Positions 37,543 through 47,699 of a stretch of DNA of 64,000 nt are shown here, in pieces. Positions within the stretch are counted from its first letter, which is position 1, and each line of letters starts with the position of its first letter. The position numbers and the translations under genes were made by a program. The notes under the pieces are model-generated. The model was not told the DNA's origin. It did not search any database and saw nothing but the letters and a program-made list of their open reading frames with translations. This stretch comes from Papaver somniferum (lineage: Eukaryota > Streptophyta > Magnoliopsida > Ranunculales > Papaveraceae): the NCBI RefSeq assembly GCF_003573695.1, contig NC_039359.1, positions 95,105,275-95,169,274 of the forward strand, in the 5' to 3' direction.

Positions 37543-38522
37543 TGAACAGAATCGATCATGGATTTCAATGGCTTCAGGGGGTATGGTGCCCCGCGTTCTC
37601 AACAGAACTCTCAAGTATTTAAGTTTTTTTTTTTTTTTTTTTTTTGAAGCACTCAAGTTAAGAATACAGATTTCTCTAAAATTCACTTAGGACGGTGGCA
37701 GCTGAAAAAGAAAGAGAGACCCTAATAAATGCTCAAAATACCAACTCGATTGCTTTTAGTCTGAGATTAGTTGTTACAGTCTTATTACATACAGGAGATC
37801 TCCGGTTGGGTTCTGATAATGGAGGGCAAAATAGAATCGAGTGTTTGTTGTCTGATACCAAAAACAACCAGTTTGTGCTTTTCTTTGTAGGATAAACATT
37901 TATTTCCACCCTACTTTGACCTAAACTGACCAATGCTGCTGATCGGGTGATCCAGGTGTACCAAATTGCATATAAGACAAAACATGTTTTGGTAAGGGGT
38001 TGGTACACTCCGAAGCAAAATGGCACCCCCCATTAGCAGCCATGTAAACTGACATCAGCTAAGCTTGTGATTTTGGCACTAACTTTTGACCTGAATTTAA
38101 GTTTCGCACAATTTTTCTTAGATGTGCGCTACGCAGCCATAAACAATGACTGCATTTTCTGATATGTAAAATTTATATTCTACTGATTTGAATTTCAACA
38201 GGAGATAAACAACATACTATGTAGTTTTGTATATATGGCAAAAATGTCAAATTTCCACTGTCGATGAAAATAAAAAACAATTGTATACAACCCCATTGTG
38301 TTGCATGGGGTTATAGCATTACTGAACATTCTGCTCTTCATCAGGGTCTGGGACCATTTAAACCCAGAACTGCACTTGATGAATGAGTTAACATAGCAAA
38401 TTGTCATTCTAACATGAACTCCTTCTGCAATGCGTGAAACTTAGATGCTTTTAAATGATCTCCATCAACTGTATCGGGTCACAAATTCACGTTAGCCCAA
38501 AATTCTAGCCAACAAGCAAACT
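37543..38522. other. Spacer between the FAR1-like and PUMY genes
   Basis: Contains a poly(T) tract at about 37624-37645 in the FAR1-like leader/promoter region and, to the right, the 3' flank of the glycosidase gene. The short open frames on both strands have no family signal. Confidence 0.35.
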
Positions 38523-41500
38523 TCATCTGAGTTTGGAAAGAGCAGCTGCCATGCTTGCACCAACGAGTGCATTGTTCTTCACAAGTGCACTATCTGAAGC
38601 TTAGTTAAGGAGAAATTGGCAGCAAAATAAACTGAATGGATAGCTTCAATATTGCAGTTTCATCACGCATTTGTAATATTTATAATCACCAAAACTAGAA
38701 ATGGTCAACCAACAAGGAAAGATTATACTAAAAAAGCGCACCCATCAACGCCTAACATAGATCAGAACCCAAAACCAAGAAAACACCAGCCATGACACGA
38801 ACTCCACACCCAGTAAAACTCACGCCCTTAACTCATCATCTATTCTTACAGTTCATCTTATGTCAGATAAATACTTCGTTAGAGAAGACCTTGTGATTTA
38901 AATGATTAGCAGTAGCCATAGGAAAACTCGTGACAAATGCAACTATGGAATAAATCCTTGATAACTTCAAACGTATGATACAACAAACAATACAGATTTA
39001 TAGCATATAATACATATTCTTTCTCCTGCAATGACTATAAATCCATAACTGATAGTGGTATAACTCTAAACTCTGAAGAAATTCTACCATAAAGGCTCGG
39101 ACAATTATAGCACAGTATAGCCAAACATATGACACCAGGAAAAGGATACTTGATGCCAGTGAGGCACCTTTAGTTAGTTCGTTCACTTTTGCGAGCAAAA
39201 AAGGTGTTTCAGCATTTCCAGACACATTTTTGTCCCTGAAATTTAAACCAGGTTGAGAGAAAGAAAAAAAAAAACATAGAGAAGTCCAAAGTCAAATTAA
39301 TGTGAATAAAGAATAGAGATTAAAGTTTAGGATTAAAGTTTGATGAGGCTCGACTAATGTATACCTTGCTTCTTTTAGGGGAGTTTGTATTGCAGATTCT
39401 ATCATTCTTCCTGAAGCAGCATGTTCTTTCGGTATTGGAACACCAATTAGGATGCCAGATCCAAGTCCGAGTTTCAGGTTGGCATCTAAAAGACAAAATC
39501 AACTTAAACATATTACCAGAAGTACAACGAGATACGTATTATAGAAAGAAAAGGAACAGGTCATGCCTATAAGCCGAGCGCAGTCTTCGGGAGAATCTAC
39601 ACGACACGGCACCTGTAGTTTGCATGGCATGCAAAATAAAATCAATACAACTCGAGAGTCCAAAATTAACAGAAGAAAAATAGAGCTCCACAAAAAGTTA
39701 GTGATATTGAAAACACGGAAACAAATATAAAGTTCCGATGGTAGCACCTGGCAGCCACTTGTTTCTGTAAAAAATGCTGGGAACTCATGGGTCTTATAAG
39801 ACGCAACTGTAACACCTTGTGTTTCCTGTATGGAGATTTCACTTGAGATGCATTAGTATCTTAATATATAATTTTATGTGACAACAGTGACATTAAAAGA
39901 TAAGTTGGCGTTATGTACCAAATATTCTAAAGTTCTTGGAATATCTAATATTGATTTGATACCGGCAGATATTACTGCAACCGGAGACCTTCCAAGCTCA
40001 GTCAGATCAGAAGATATATCCATAGCTGCAAACACAATAAGGGCATTTTACTTTTACAGAATGAAACATTGTGAATGATACTTCTATGTTCAGAAACCCA
40101 TTAGTAACTGCAAGAAGGTTAATCTATTCATATATATAGCATAAGATATGGCAAAAGGCCACAGTTCCAATTAACTGCAAGCCAACAATAATCCTGGACT
40201 CCTAGTTAAAAAGAATCAAGATGATAGGTCTTACTCTGTTCACCATGTCTGTGCACCCCTCCAATTCCTCCGGTCACAAAAACAGGGATCCCAACCTGCA
40301 CGAAATTGGGTTGAGTTTGAATATTTAGTTTCTTTTTTGGTAGGTAAAGAGATACGTCAGTTATCGAAAGGAAAGGTTTATGAGATATGAACATAGAAGA
40401 AGAAAGATGAAAAAAGAGGAGTGTTGTGGAGGGAGGGGAGGAGGCTGAAAATCTTCTCTGAGGTAACAAATAGATATATGTATAATTTTCTATGGACGAC
40501 AAGGAAACCAAGAAAAGGAAAAATAGAGAAAAGCTGAGAAGTTGGTTACCTTGGACGCAAAGAAAATAGTTGCTGAAACAGTTGTTGCGCCATTTCCTCC
40601 ACTTGCCACCTGAGAAGGTATAATGAAAATCTTTCTTATCATTGCTTAAACATATAAGAAATTGAAATACTTCAACAGCCTGATGACTCTGATTAGCTGG
40701 TTAGTCCTTTGCCAGCAAGGAATTTGATGACAGGTCAGGTCTTGCAAGGATAGACATGGTATCAGAAGGATGTTACACAGAACAAACAAAATTTCACTAT
40801 ATCTTTTGCAAATCTTTTCAACAGTTTGAATTATAGATACTCAGATATTTGAATAAACTAAGGACTGATCAATAAACGTATCCCAGATTATGACTCATAA
40901 TATGTGCAATGTCCCTACGAGCTGTCTTTTGAGCTTTAGTGCCAAGACTTGCAAGCCTCTCTAGTTGTTCATTGCTAAGACCTGAACCAGCAAAGAAGAA
41001 AAACTAAGCATAAAGATACCAATAAATGAACAAGGGAGGGTTTTCCAATAATATTTCACAGTCCTAAGCAAAATCCTCAAGAATGTCTTTGGATGCTACT
41101 GTACATATTGAAATTGAAATCATCAAAAATCAACGGTTTTATATCTCTATTAACATCATGAAATGTAAATATATCAATCATCAGAGCACCATCACAATAA
41201 ACATATATTAAACAATACTGTGTGAGTTCATTATTGAAGACAGTTCTAAATCATAAATGAGAACCTATGCATGGTGTGCCGTCTAAAATAGCAATTGTGG
41301 CTGGAACTGCTCCATTCTCCCTTACAATTGCCTCCACCTCCGTTGCAGTTTGTAAGTTTTGCGGGTAAGGCATTCCTGAACTTAAAAGAGAAAACAGATA
41401 ATCACACTGTGACCTAAAACTAAGAAGCAGACAGCTCAAAATAGAAAAATAAATACAAAAATCGATTAGCATACCATGTGAAATTATAGTGGATTCGAGA

Positions 41501-41772
41501 GCTACAACAGCACGGCCATTTGACAAAGCATCAAACACTTCTGGTGATATCTTGACATCCCCTTTACTAGAACCATTCTCACTCTATACCCCCATTTCAC
41601 AAATTCACGACCAAACACAGTAATTCAGTAAGAAAGAAATTGAAGTCTTTCAAAATCGAATCCCTAATGGTAAGTTACAATTCAACATTGATTTGAAAGA
41701 TATTACCTGTTTTGTTTGTTCAAATTGCCTTTGTAGATTAACTAATCTTGAGAGGGGTGAAGATGATGACAT
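38523..41772 (-). CDS. PUMY: Pseudouridine-5'-phosphate glycosidase (PsuG/IndA family)
   Basis: Splits pseudouridine 5'-phosphate into uracil and ribose 5-phosphate, the second step of pseudouridine breakdown (peroxisomal in Arabidopsis). Twelve exons on the minus strand: 41772-41707, 41583-41475, 41375-41265, 40981-40899, 40609-40550, 40295-40235, 40025-39919, 39825-39748, 39612-39567, 39485-39365, 39235-39150, 38593-38523. They join in frame to 332 aa, near the Arabidopsis PUMY length. Family blocks: [77 protein letters not shown]. Odd points: the donor after exon 4 reads ATT|ATGAGT instead of GTGAGT, and the donor after exon 9 is GC (ATAG|GCATGA). An alternative in-frame donor 21 nt downstream (TAC|GTTTAT) would add MSHNLGY after ARRDIAHI. 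The start ATG at 41772 is the first in frame. Confidence 0.9.
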
Positions 41773-41960
41773 TGCCAAGTGAGTGGTGATTAGGGTTTCA
41801 GTGAGAGACTGTGCGTAGCTGTGAAGATCCCACAGTACACCCAAAGTAGGTTTTTATGAGAAATCGGAGGTTTTGATTGGAGTTGCAAGTATGAAAGTTA
41901 ACTACTACAGACAGAAGCGATATTTTTACAGAAGCGATTTCTTTTTTGATAAAACAGCAT

Positions 41961-42074
41961 GATTTATAAAGGGGATACCGCTTCATATTGGACAAAAAGA
42001 TCCCACTGATCTTAGTTGTTGGATCGATGAAATGGTTTCAGTAATTAGTAGGACAGGTATCCCCTTTATAAATC
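41961..42074. promoter_or_regulatory. Inverted repeat with facing TATA boxes upstream of PUMY
   Basis: GATTTATAAAGGGGATACC (41961-41979) is perfectly inverted at 42056-42074. Each arm contains TTTATAAA: the left arm is placed about 190 bp upstream of the PUMY start on the minus strand, and the right arm faces the other way. Weaker pairing extends outward (AGAAGCGATTTC against AGAAGTGGCTTT). It could be promoter or a small MITE. Confidence 0.45.
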
Positions 42075-42217
42075 GTGTAAAATAGAAGTGGCTTTTCGGT
42101 GTGGTTTGGTGTTAAAACCTCCATCCACGGGGATGGTTACAAGCCTTTTCTTTTCTCTCTAAAAGCTTACTCGGCCGATGACTTGTTTTCAGAAATCGAA
42201 GCATAGATATGTTGGCC

Positions 42218-44040
42218 TTTTTTTTTGGTTCTTCTTCTGATGATGATGAAGCCTGATATATTATATTAGATTGAAACTAACACGAAATTACACCGGAAAA
42301 TGTGTCGCCCTTGGAATCGTTGATTACACGAAATTATTCTGGGACGATATATTCCCAAACGTTGGCTTGTAATACTCCCTGGTGGCTCTTATCTGCCGCA
42401 TAGTTTGCAAGAGCAACTGCAGCCTGGTTGGCTTCCATGTACTTGTGTTAGATTTTGTATTGGGGGATATCGCCTAGTCTTCTTGTAACTTCAGCAAGCA
42501 TTCCTTTGAGGTACCATGGAGGATCTGATTAGTCGTTAATAAATTGGACTAGCGTCTGTGAGTCTGATTCGATGTAGATTTTAGTCCATTGGTGGATATT
42601 TACCGGTCTTAGGGCCATGAAGAGTGCCCATGTCTCTGCTATCAGTGCAGTGGTGATTCCCAAAGGTTGAGCCATTGCGACAATGACTGTTTTTGTTGAG
42701 TCCCTGCAAATAAAACCTCCCCCCGCTGATCCTGGATGTCCTCGGGCAGCTCCGTCAGTGTTGATCTTGATCCAATGTGGTCCTGGAGGGTTCCACAATG
42801 TGACGTACTGTTTGTCATAGGAGTCATGCCGGGTAGGGATGGAGGAAGCACTGTATTCTCCCATGTATATTCTTGATGCATATGCTTTGCTATGTTGACG
42901 GTATCGGTAGGAGTTGGGTGTTTCCTTCCATATATGAGATCATTGAGGGAAAGCCATAGTGCCCAAAACAGAAAGCAAAATGAAGTTGTAGCAGTCGTGG
43001 TTTGGTTGATCTGTAGTAACTGACTGATGGTGGATGACTGTGTAATCGGTTATGGTCGACGGTGTTGGAAGAAAGGAGACGCCACATGGTGATTGGAGAG
43101 AGAATCCCAAGCCTTACTAGCATACCGACATGTAAGAAGTATATGTTCATCTGTTTCTGGGCAAATATTACATCTAGGACATAAGTTTGAGAGGGTGAGG
43201 TGTATTTTATGTAATAATGTGAAGGTAGGTAAGCCTTCATTTATAGCTTTCCACAAGAAAAGTTGTATATTTAGGGGGAAGGTTAATGTCCAGATGTATT
43301 TTGTTGGTTGAAGCTGACGGGTAGTTGTGGTATGAATTTGAAGTTGGGTTAATAGACGGTATCCCCAACTTACTGTATAATGTCTAGATTTCGTGAACGG
43401 CCAAACAATTTTGTCTAGTGGACCATCTTGCGGTAGGTGGATATTAGTAATTATGTCCCTAGACGATTGCGGAAGTTGTGCCAGAAGATCATGGTTCCAA
43501 GAATGTGAATTGGGGTCAAATAGATCGGCAACCAAAGGAAAGTCTTGGCATTGGTTCTGGTGTAGTGGAGGGTGATTCGGGATCCAGTTGAAAGTGGTCG
43601 GGGTAGTGTTCCCATTCCCAATTTGGTGAAAAAGGTGGGGTGTGATAGATGACATAAGAGAAAAAAGTTGTTTCCAAAGGGGTCTAGCCGAGGTTAAGGA
43701 TGGATGGAGGGATTGGAAAAAAGTTGTATTGTTGAAATACTTTTCTCTGCACATGGTTGTATAGATCGAATCAGGTTCATCTTGAAGTTTTCGGACTCTT
43801 TTAAGTAGTAGCGCTTTGTTGTGTTTCAAACTTTTCTGAATTCCCAGGCCTCCCTCCGGTTTAGGTTTAGATAATTTATCCCAACCCATAGGATGAAGTT
43901 TCCTAGTCGTCGAGTCATGGGTCCAGAAAAAATTCATAGTTATCTGGTTTATTTTTTGTGCACAAGTGCAGGTAGAAGGTTTGTCTGCATTATATGATTT
44001 GCAGTAGGGAGGAGAGAGGTTTTAATGAGTACTAACCTTC
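42218..44040 (-). mobile_element. LINE 3' fragment (third LINE family)
   Basis: A 5'-truncated non-LTR element on the minus strand. Its 3' end is marked by nine T's at about 42218-42226 on the plus strand (poly(A) on the minus). The ORF2 remnant inside is listed separately. I could not match a target duplication; the right border lies 27 bp from the copia derivative. Confidence 0.75.
42400..44040 (-). pseudogene. LINE ORF2 C-terminal remnant
   Basis: The minus strand encodes the tail of a LINE ORF2: the segment after the reverse transcriptase (LVLIKTSLLP near 44035, MNFFWTHDSTTRKLHPMGWD, PEGGLGIQKS), a zf-RVT region (LFLWKAINEGLPT, CPRCNICPETDEHILLTC near 43110-43170), and plant-type RNase H (WIKINTDGAARG, GGGFICRD, AETWALFMAL, IYIESDSQTL at about 42530-42800). 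Frame breaks occur near 43940, between 43050 and 42880, and after 42529. It continues in another frame to a stop near 42330. Not functional. Confidence 0.85.
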
Positions 44041-44062
44041 ACAAAGTAACACTGACCCCCAT

Positions 44063-44067
44063 ATCCA
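44063..44067 (+). repeat. Target duplication (ATCCA), left copy
   Basis: ATCCA here and at 45348-45352 bracket the copia derivative exactly. Confidence 0.8.
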
Positions 44068-44359
44068 TAGTTGAGTTATTCAAACAAACAAAACAAAGTT
44101 TTTCAAGAAAAACAATACAGAATCTCTGCAATTACTCAGAGTAATTGTCTTTCTTACATGAACAAGAAAGAGAAAGGCAGTTATAAATACAAAGACACCA
44201 ACACACACAGATGACCAATCAGGTCTAAATCTGAAAGCACCAATGAAAGAGTTACACGTCACAAGGAGTGACAGCTAGCAGTGACAGGGAATGACATGTT
44301 GTCACATAACTAGAGAAATGAAGAGGAGTTACTAAGAGTGTGGTTGAGTGTTTCTATTA
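44068..44359 (-). repeat. 3' LTR of the copia derivative
   Basis: Direct copy of 45066-45347. In element orientation it is preceded by a short purine tract (TTGAGAGGG). Confidence 0.88.
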
Positions 44360-44957
44360 GCCCTCTCAAGTTGGAGTGTGCTGCAGAGACCACCTTCAAC
44401 TTGTCCCTAAGATAGCCAAATATTGGTGCAGAAATCCCTTTAATAAAAATGTATGCAAGATGTTCAAATGTGCAGATATAAGAAACATGCAAAGCCTTAG
44501 CCTGCACAAGTTCACGCACAAAATGAAAATCAACAGCCGTATGTTTCATACGAATATGTAAAACTAGATTGGCAGAATAGAATGTGTAGTAAAAGTTTGC
44601 AAACCTGAAATCAATGTTGAGCCATCGATCACGAGAAGAATCGGCACCAACCACATATGGAATCACTGCATCTGAAATTGTCGGTTGAATCCATAAAATC
44701 AATGTGTTGTCATCATCAATCCATGCAGGGTAGTGTGGATTCACATTTCTTTGTTCGAGATCATCCTGATTAAGATATTTGGGAGGACAGATGACGGAAC
44801 CATCAATTATACCAAGAACTTTGTGTCTCTCCAGTAAAGGTAAAAGTAAATTTTTCCATGTGATTAAGTTATCATCTTTGAGTTTGAAGTTGATGATACT
44901 GTAAATCTGATTGAGAGGAATGTCGGAAATTCGTGATTCATAAGCATTCATCAACAT
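44310..44957 (-). CDS. Copia gag fused to RNase H tail by deletion
   Basis: One open frame of 215 codons starting at an ATG (44957). The first 120 or so residues are a copia gag N-terminus (FKLKDDNLITWKNLLLPLL, VLGIIDGSVICPP, VVGADSSRDRWLNI). After about residue 125 it becomes the end of the pol RNase H (SANLVLHIRMKHTAVDFHFVREL, KALHVSYI, LAYIFIKGIS, YLRDKLKV). Protease, integrase and reverse transcriptase are absent. The join is in frame and the ORF reads into the 3' LTR. Known fact: such gag-containing deletion derivatives can be mobilised by full elements. Whether this one is translated is unknown. Confidence 0.8.
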   Translation of the reverse strand: MLMNAYESRISDIPLNQIYSIINFKLKDDNLITWKNLLLPLLERHKVLGIIDGSVICPPKYLNQDDLEQRNVNPHYPAWIDDDNTLILWIQPTISDAVIPYVVGADSSRDRWLNIDFRFANFYYTFYSANLVLHIRMKHTAVDFHFVRELVQAKALHVSYICTFEHLAYIFIKGISAPIFGYLRDKLKVVSAAHSNLRGLIETLNHTLSNSSSFL

Positions 44958-45065
44958 TGATGAATCGGAAAAAGAAATTTAAAAACAAGATTTGGTAAAG
45001 TAAAAACTAAAGAAACGATCAGAGAGATAAAGCGAAAGTGAGGATCTTTGGTCCTCTTGATACCA

Positions 45066-45347
45066 TAGTTGATTTATTCAAACAAACAAAACAAAGTTCT
45101 TCAAGAACAACATTACATACTCTCTGCAATTACTCAAAGTAATTGTCTTTCGTACATGAACAGGAAATAGAAAGTCAACTATAAATACAAAGACACCAAC
45201 ATACACAGATGATCAATCAGGTCTAGATCTGAAAGCACCAATGAAAGAGTTACACGTCACAAGGAGTGACATCTTGCAATGAAAAGCTGTCACAGAACTA
45301 GAGAAATATAGAGGAGTTACTGAGAGTGTGGTTGAGTGTTGCTATTA
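45066..45347 (-). repeat. 5' LTR of the copia derivative
   Basis: Direct copy of 44068-44359, followed on the minus strand by the tRNA primer site. Confidence 0.88.
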
Positions 45348-45352
45348 ATCCA
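45348..45352 (+). repeat. Target duplication (ATCCA), right copy
   Basis: Matches 44063-44067. Confidence 0.8.
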
Positions 45353-46088
45353 GAGCTTAGATGATTGAATAAAAAATAATGAACCATACCCAAAATTACA
45401 ATTAACCACCTCTCCAATAATCTTTCTTGCTCAAACAAAATCTCACGATGATGACTCTGTAACCCTATGTCTACGCCTCCATCAGTTCATGCCTATACCG
45501 TAAATCTTTCTTAAATGTAAATTGGATATTTTGGTTGAAAAATTGATGAATAAAAAGTTTTGAGTTTATTTGGAATGGAAGGCGCATCCCTCGTGCGTGT
45601 TATACTAGTTCATATAAACTGAAGTACTTAACTGATGGTTGATTTATTTATTTTTAGGTAATGCTTTGCTATGTGATTCATTTTTTTTCTCTTTTGTGCA
45701 AGTCAGTTTCGCTTGTTGGTGTCTCTGTAGCCTACAATATACTGTACGTTATGTCTTTTTTAAAAGAAATGAGAAAATGAACTTCAAAATCTGGAACTAA
45801 TTTATGAACATGATAATACTAGTTGATTCTAATAATGGTTAGACTTTAGACTCTAGCATTAACCATGGCTAGAGTTTAGGATAGAAATTATAAATTCTCA
45901 TACTTTAAGATTTTTCTAGAATTAAAACAAAGAAAAAAAAATTATAACGGTGGGCTTAAACCAGCCAATCAAAATGATTTGTTTTGTTCACACTCTTTAA
46001 AAAATTAATAACGGTGCACAAAATTGGACAGGACCCATCGTGTGGAAAAGCATGACACGTCATGACTTTACATAGGATTCTAGATGCC
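45353..46088. other. Intergenic, upstream of the 46.2-kb gene
   Basis: AT-rich; no gene seen. ACACGTCATG at about 46055-46064 is ABRE/G-box-like and lies just upstream of the TATA box at 46089. Confidence 0.35.
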
Positions 46089-46097
46089 CTATAAAGG
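46089..46097 (+). promoter_or_regulatory. TATA box of the small 46.2-kb gene
   Basis: CTATAAAGG lies 120 bp before the ATG at 46218, followed by a C/T-rich leader (ACCCTAATCG, CTCTCCTTTCTTC). Spacing suits a plant core promoter. Confidence 0.55.
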
Positions 46098-46217
46098 GGT
46101 CCAAATCCCACCAACATTTAATTCCATCATCTCTCCCAAAACCCTAATCGTTCTTATCTCTCATAAAACCAAAACATCTCACCTTCTCCAAAAATCCCAT
46201 CTCTCCTTTCTTCTGTG

Positions 46218-46557
46218 ATGGATACACAAGCTGTGATGGGATTCTTCAATGTTGTGGCTACCAAGTATCTGAACGTCACTCCGGAACAAGGGTTGGGTAA
46301 TATGGAAGCCGTACAGCAACCTGAGGATCGTGTTAATGCAAATTATTTACAAGTTCAAAGTAACTTGAAATGCTTCTCCCGGTATTGTGGTTGGAATCAC
46401 CACTCTTCATGTTTTCTTCGACCCTCTGCCTGATGTCATAGCCGTGTTCACTGCAACTTTGGGCTTGGTTTATGTTGCTTTGAGGCTCATATTTGTAAGG
46501 GTCAAAGGAAGAGGAGATCCAGTCTCAGGTGTGAGTGTGTTCATGAGGGTGTTGTGA
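46218..46557 (+). pseudogene. Unrecognised small protein gene, one frameshift
   Basis: ATG at 46218 (MDTQAVMGFFNVVATKYLNV) reads 70 or so codons. Around 46370-46380 a one-base shift gives a second open stretch with a hydrophobic segment (DVIAVFTATLGLVYVALRLIFV) and the end FMRVL before TGA at 46555-46557. Together they would make about 112 residues with one possible membrane span. I do not recognise the family. A TATA box, an ABRE-like element and a plausible leader precede it. The shift could be a true lesion, an assembly error or an unseen short intron. Confidence 0.4.
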
Positions 46558-46749
46558 GGATGAGTATCGCGTATGGGCTATTTCGTATCTTAAAATTCAG
46601 TAAAATTAACATACAGTAAAATTCTATAAAATAATAGGCTTGAGACCATCTTAATCCTATTATTTTAAAAAGATATTACTTAATCTATAATTTAATAATT
46701 TATTATTTTATAAATATGTTAAAAATATAATAACCTAAAAGAATATATT
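46558..46749. other. AT-rich spacer left of the large LTR element
   Basis: No coding signal. ATATT at 46745-46749 is the candidate 5-bp target duplication; its partner is outside the window. Confidence 0.4.
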
Positions 46750-47120
46750 TGTTTGAGGGTGAAAACGGTTTCTGCTGATTTCGGTAATTTCGAGTGTGTG
46801 GGTGAGAAACGAGTATAAACCCTAACCAATGTACTACAAGGAAGTACTTTAGATTCAAGAGATCAATCTGTACAAATCCGGCCTAAACCAAGAAATGGCC
46901 GTTCCAGACTTGCTTCGGTCACAAAGAGGAGGAGAAGGGTTGGTTTTGGGGAGGGAATCGAAGAGAGTGTTGAGACCAGAATAGTTGATCCTGGAAGAGT
47001 AGTTGTTTTGTGACTTGCATCAGAAAGTGGGAAGCTAACAGATGGGAAAGATAGCAAACGTTTTCTGAGTGTTGTATGCTCCTGACCAGAACTTGTTGCT
47101 CGGTGGAAATAGGTAAGACC

Positions 47121-47128
47121 TATTTATA
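47121..47128 (-). promoter_or_regulatory. TATA box in the left LTR
   Basis: Reads TATAAATA in TGTATAAATAGG on the minus strand, 370 bp before the LTR end. The same box is at 54703-54710 in the other LTR. It confirms the minus orientation of the element. Confidence 0.65.
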
Positions 47129-47699
47129 CAAGTCGAAGTGAAACATACTCTGGTCTCGTAAAAAATGGAAAACGGATGAGTAATGGGAGGAGGTGGTAAC
47201 CGGTAATGCCTGGAATTGATGTTCCATAAAAGAAAGTGTTTTACCATTACTCCTTGTATTTACTAACCGCCTCATCCTTATGACACTGTCTTGTAACGGG
47301 CATAGTGTACGCCGCACGCTGTAAACCGCCAAACCAATACCAATAGAGCATCCCCCATTTTGTGATATGTGTTGATGTCTCGAGTGTTTTCGTGGAAAAC
47401 ATGTAACATGTTGCTCTTGTTTTGCAAGTTGAGCTTGGGAGACTTGCCGGCTCGGTGGTGACCTTCGACGGTCGAGATTTTGTATCTTGAGAGGAAGGGT
47501 AGCCGTTGATTATTGACCTTCGTTTGGTAGCCAGTGGCATGAAAGCATGGCCGGCATGGCTTTAATATGGCCTAGTTTAGGCGTGGCCAAAAGCTAGGGT
47601 TTTGTCATTGTTTGGGCACAACCAAAACTAGGGCTTGGTGTCGAGCCAAAAGGTTTCCCTGCGTTAACTGGTAACCTTGGACGGCTAAGATCTGTGTCT

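Larger units (their letters stand above)
44068..45347 (-). mobile_element. Internally deleted Ty1/copia element
   Basis: A 1280-bp non-autonomous derivative on the minus strand. The 5' LTR is at 45347-45066 (282 bp) and the 3' LTR at 44359-44068 (292 bp), with a 5-bp target duplication ATCCA. A primer site TGGTATCAAGAGG directly follows the 5' LTR (about 45065-45053, minus strand), matching initiator Met-tRNA priming. Inside is one frame joining the gag start to the RNase H end. The LTRs start TAATAG and end CAACTA rather than TG/CA. The two LTRs differ by several substitutions and small indels, so the insertion is not very young. Confidence 0.9.

Noticed and set aside
45066..45347. Independent promoter-like repeat unrelated to 44068-44359
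   Set aside because: Direct repeat, primer site and 5-bp duplications show that both are LTRs of one element.
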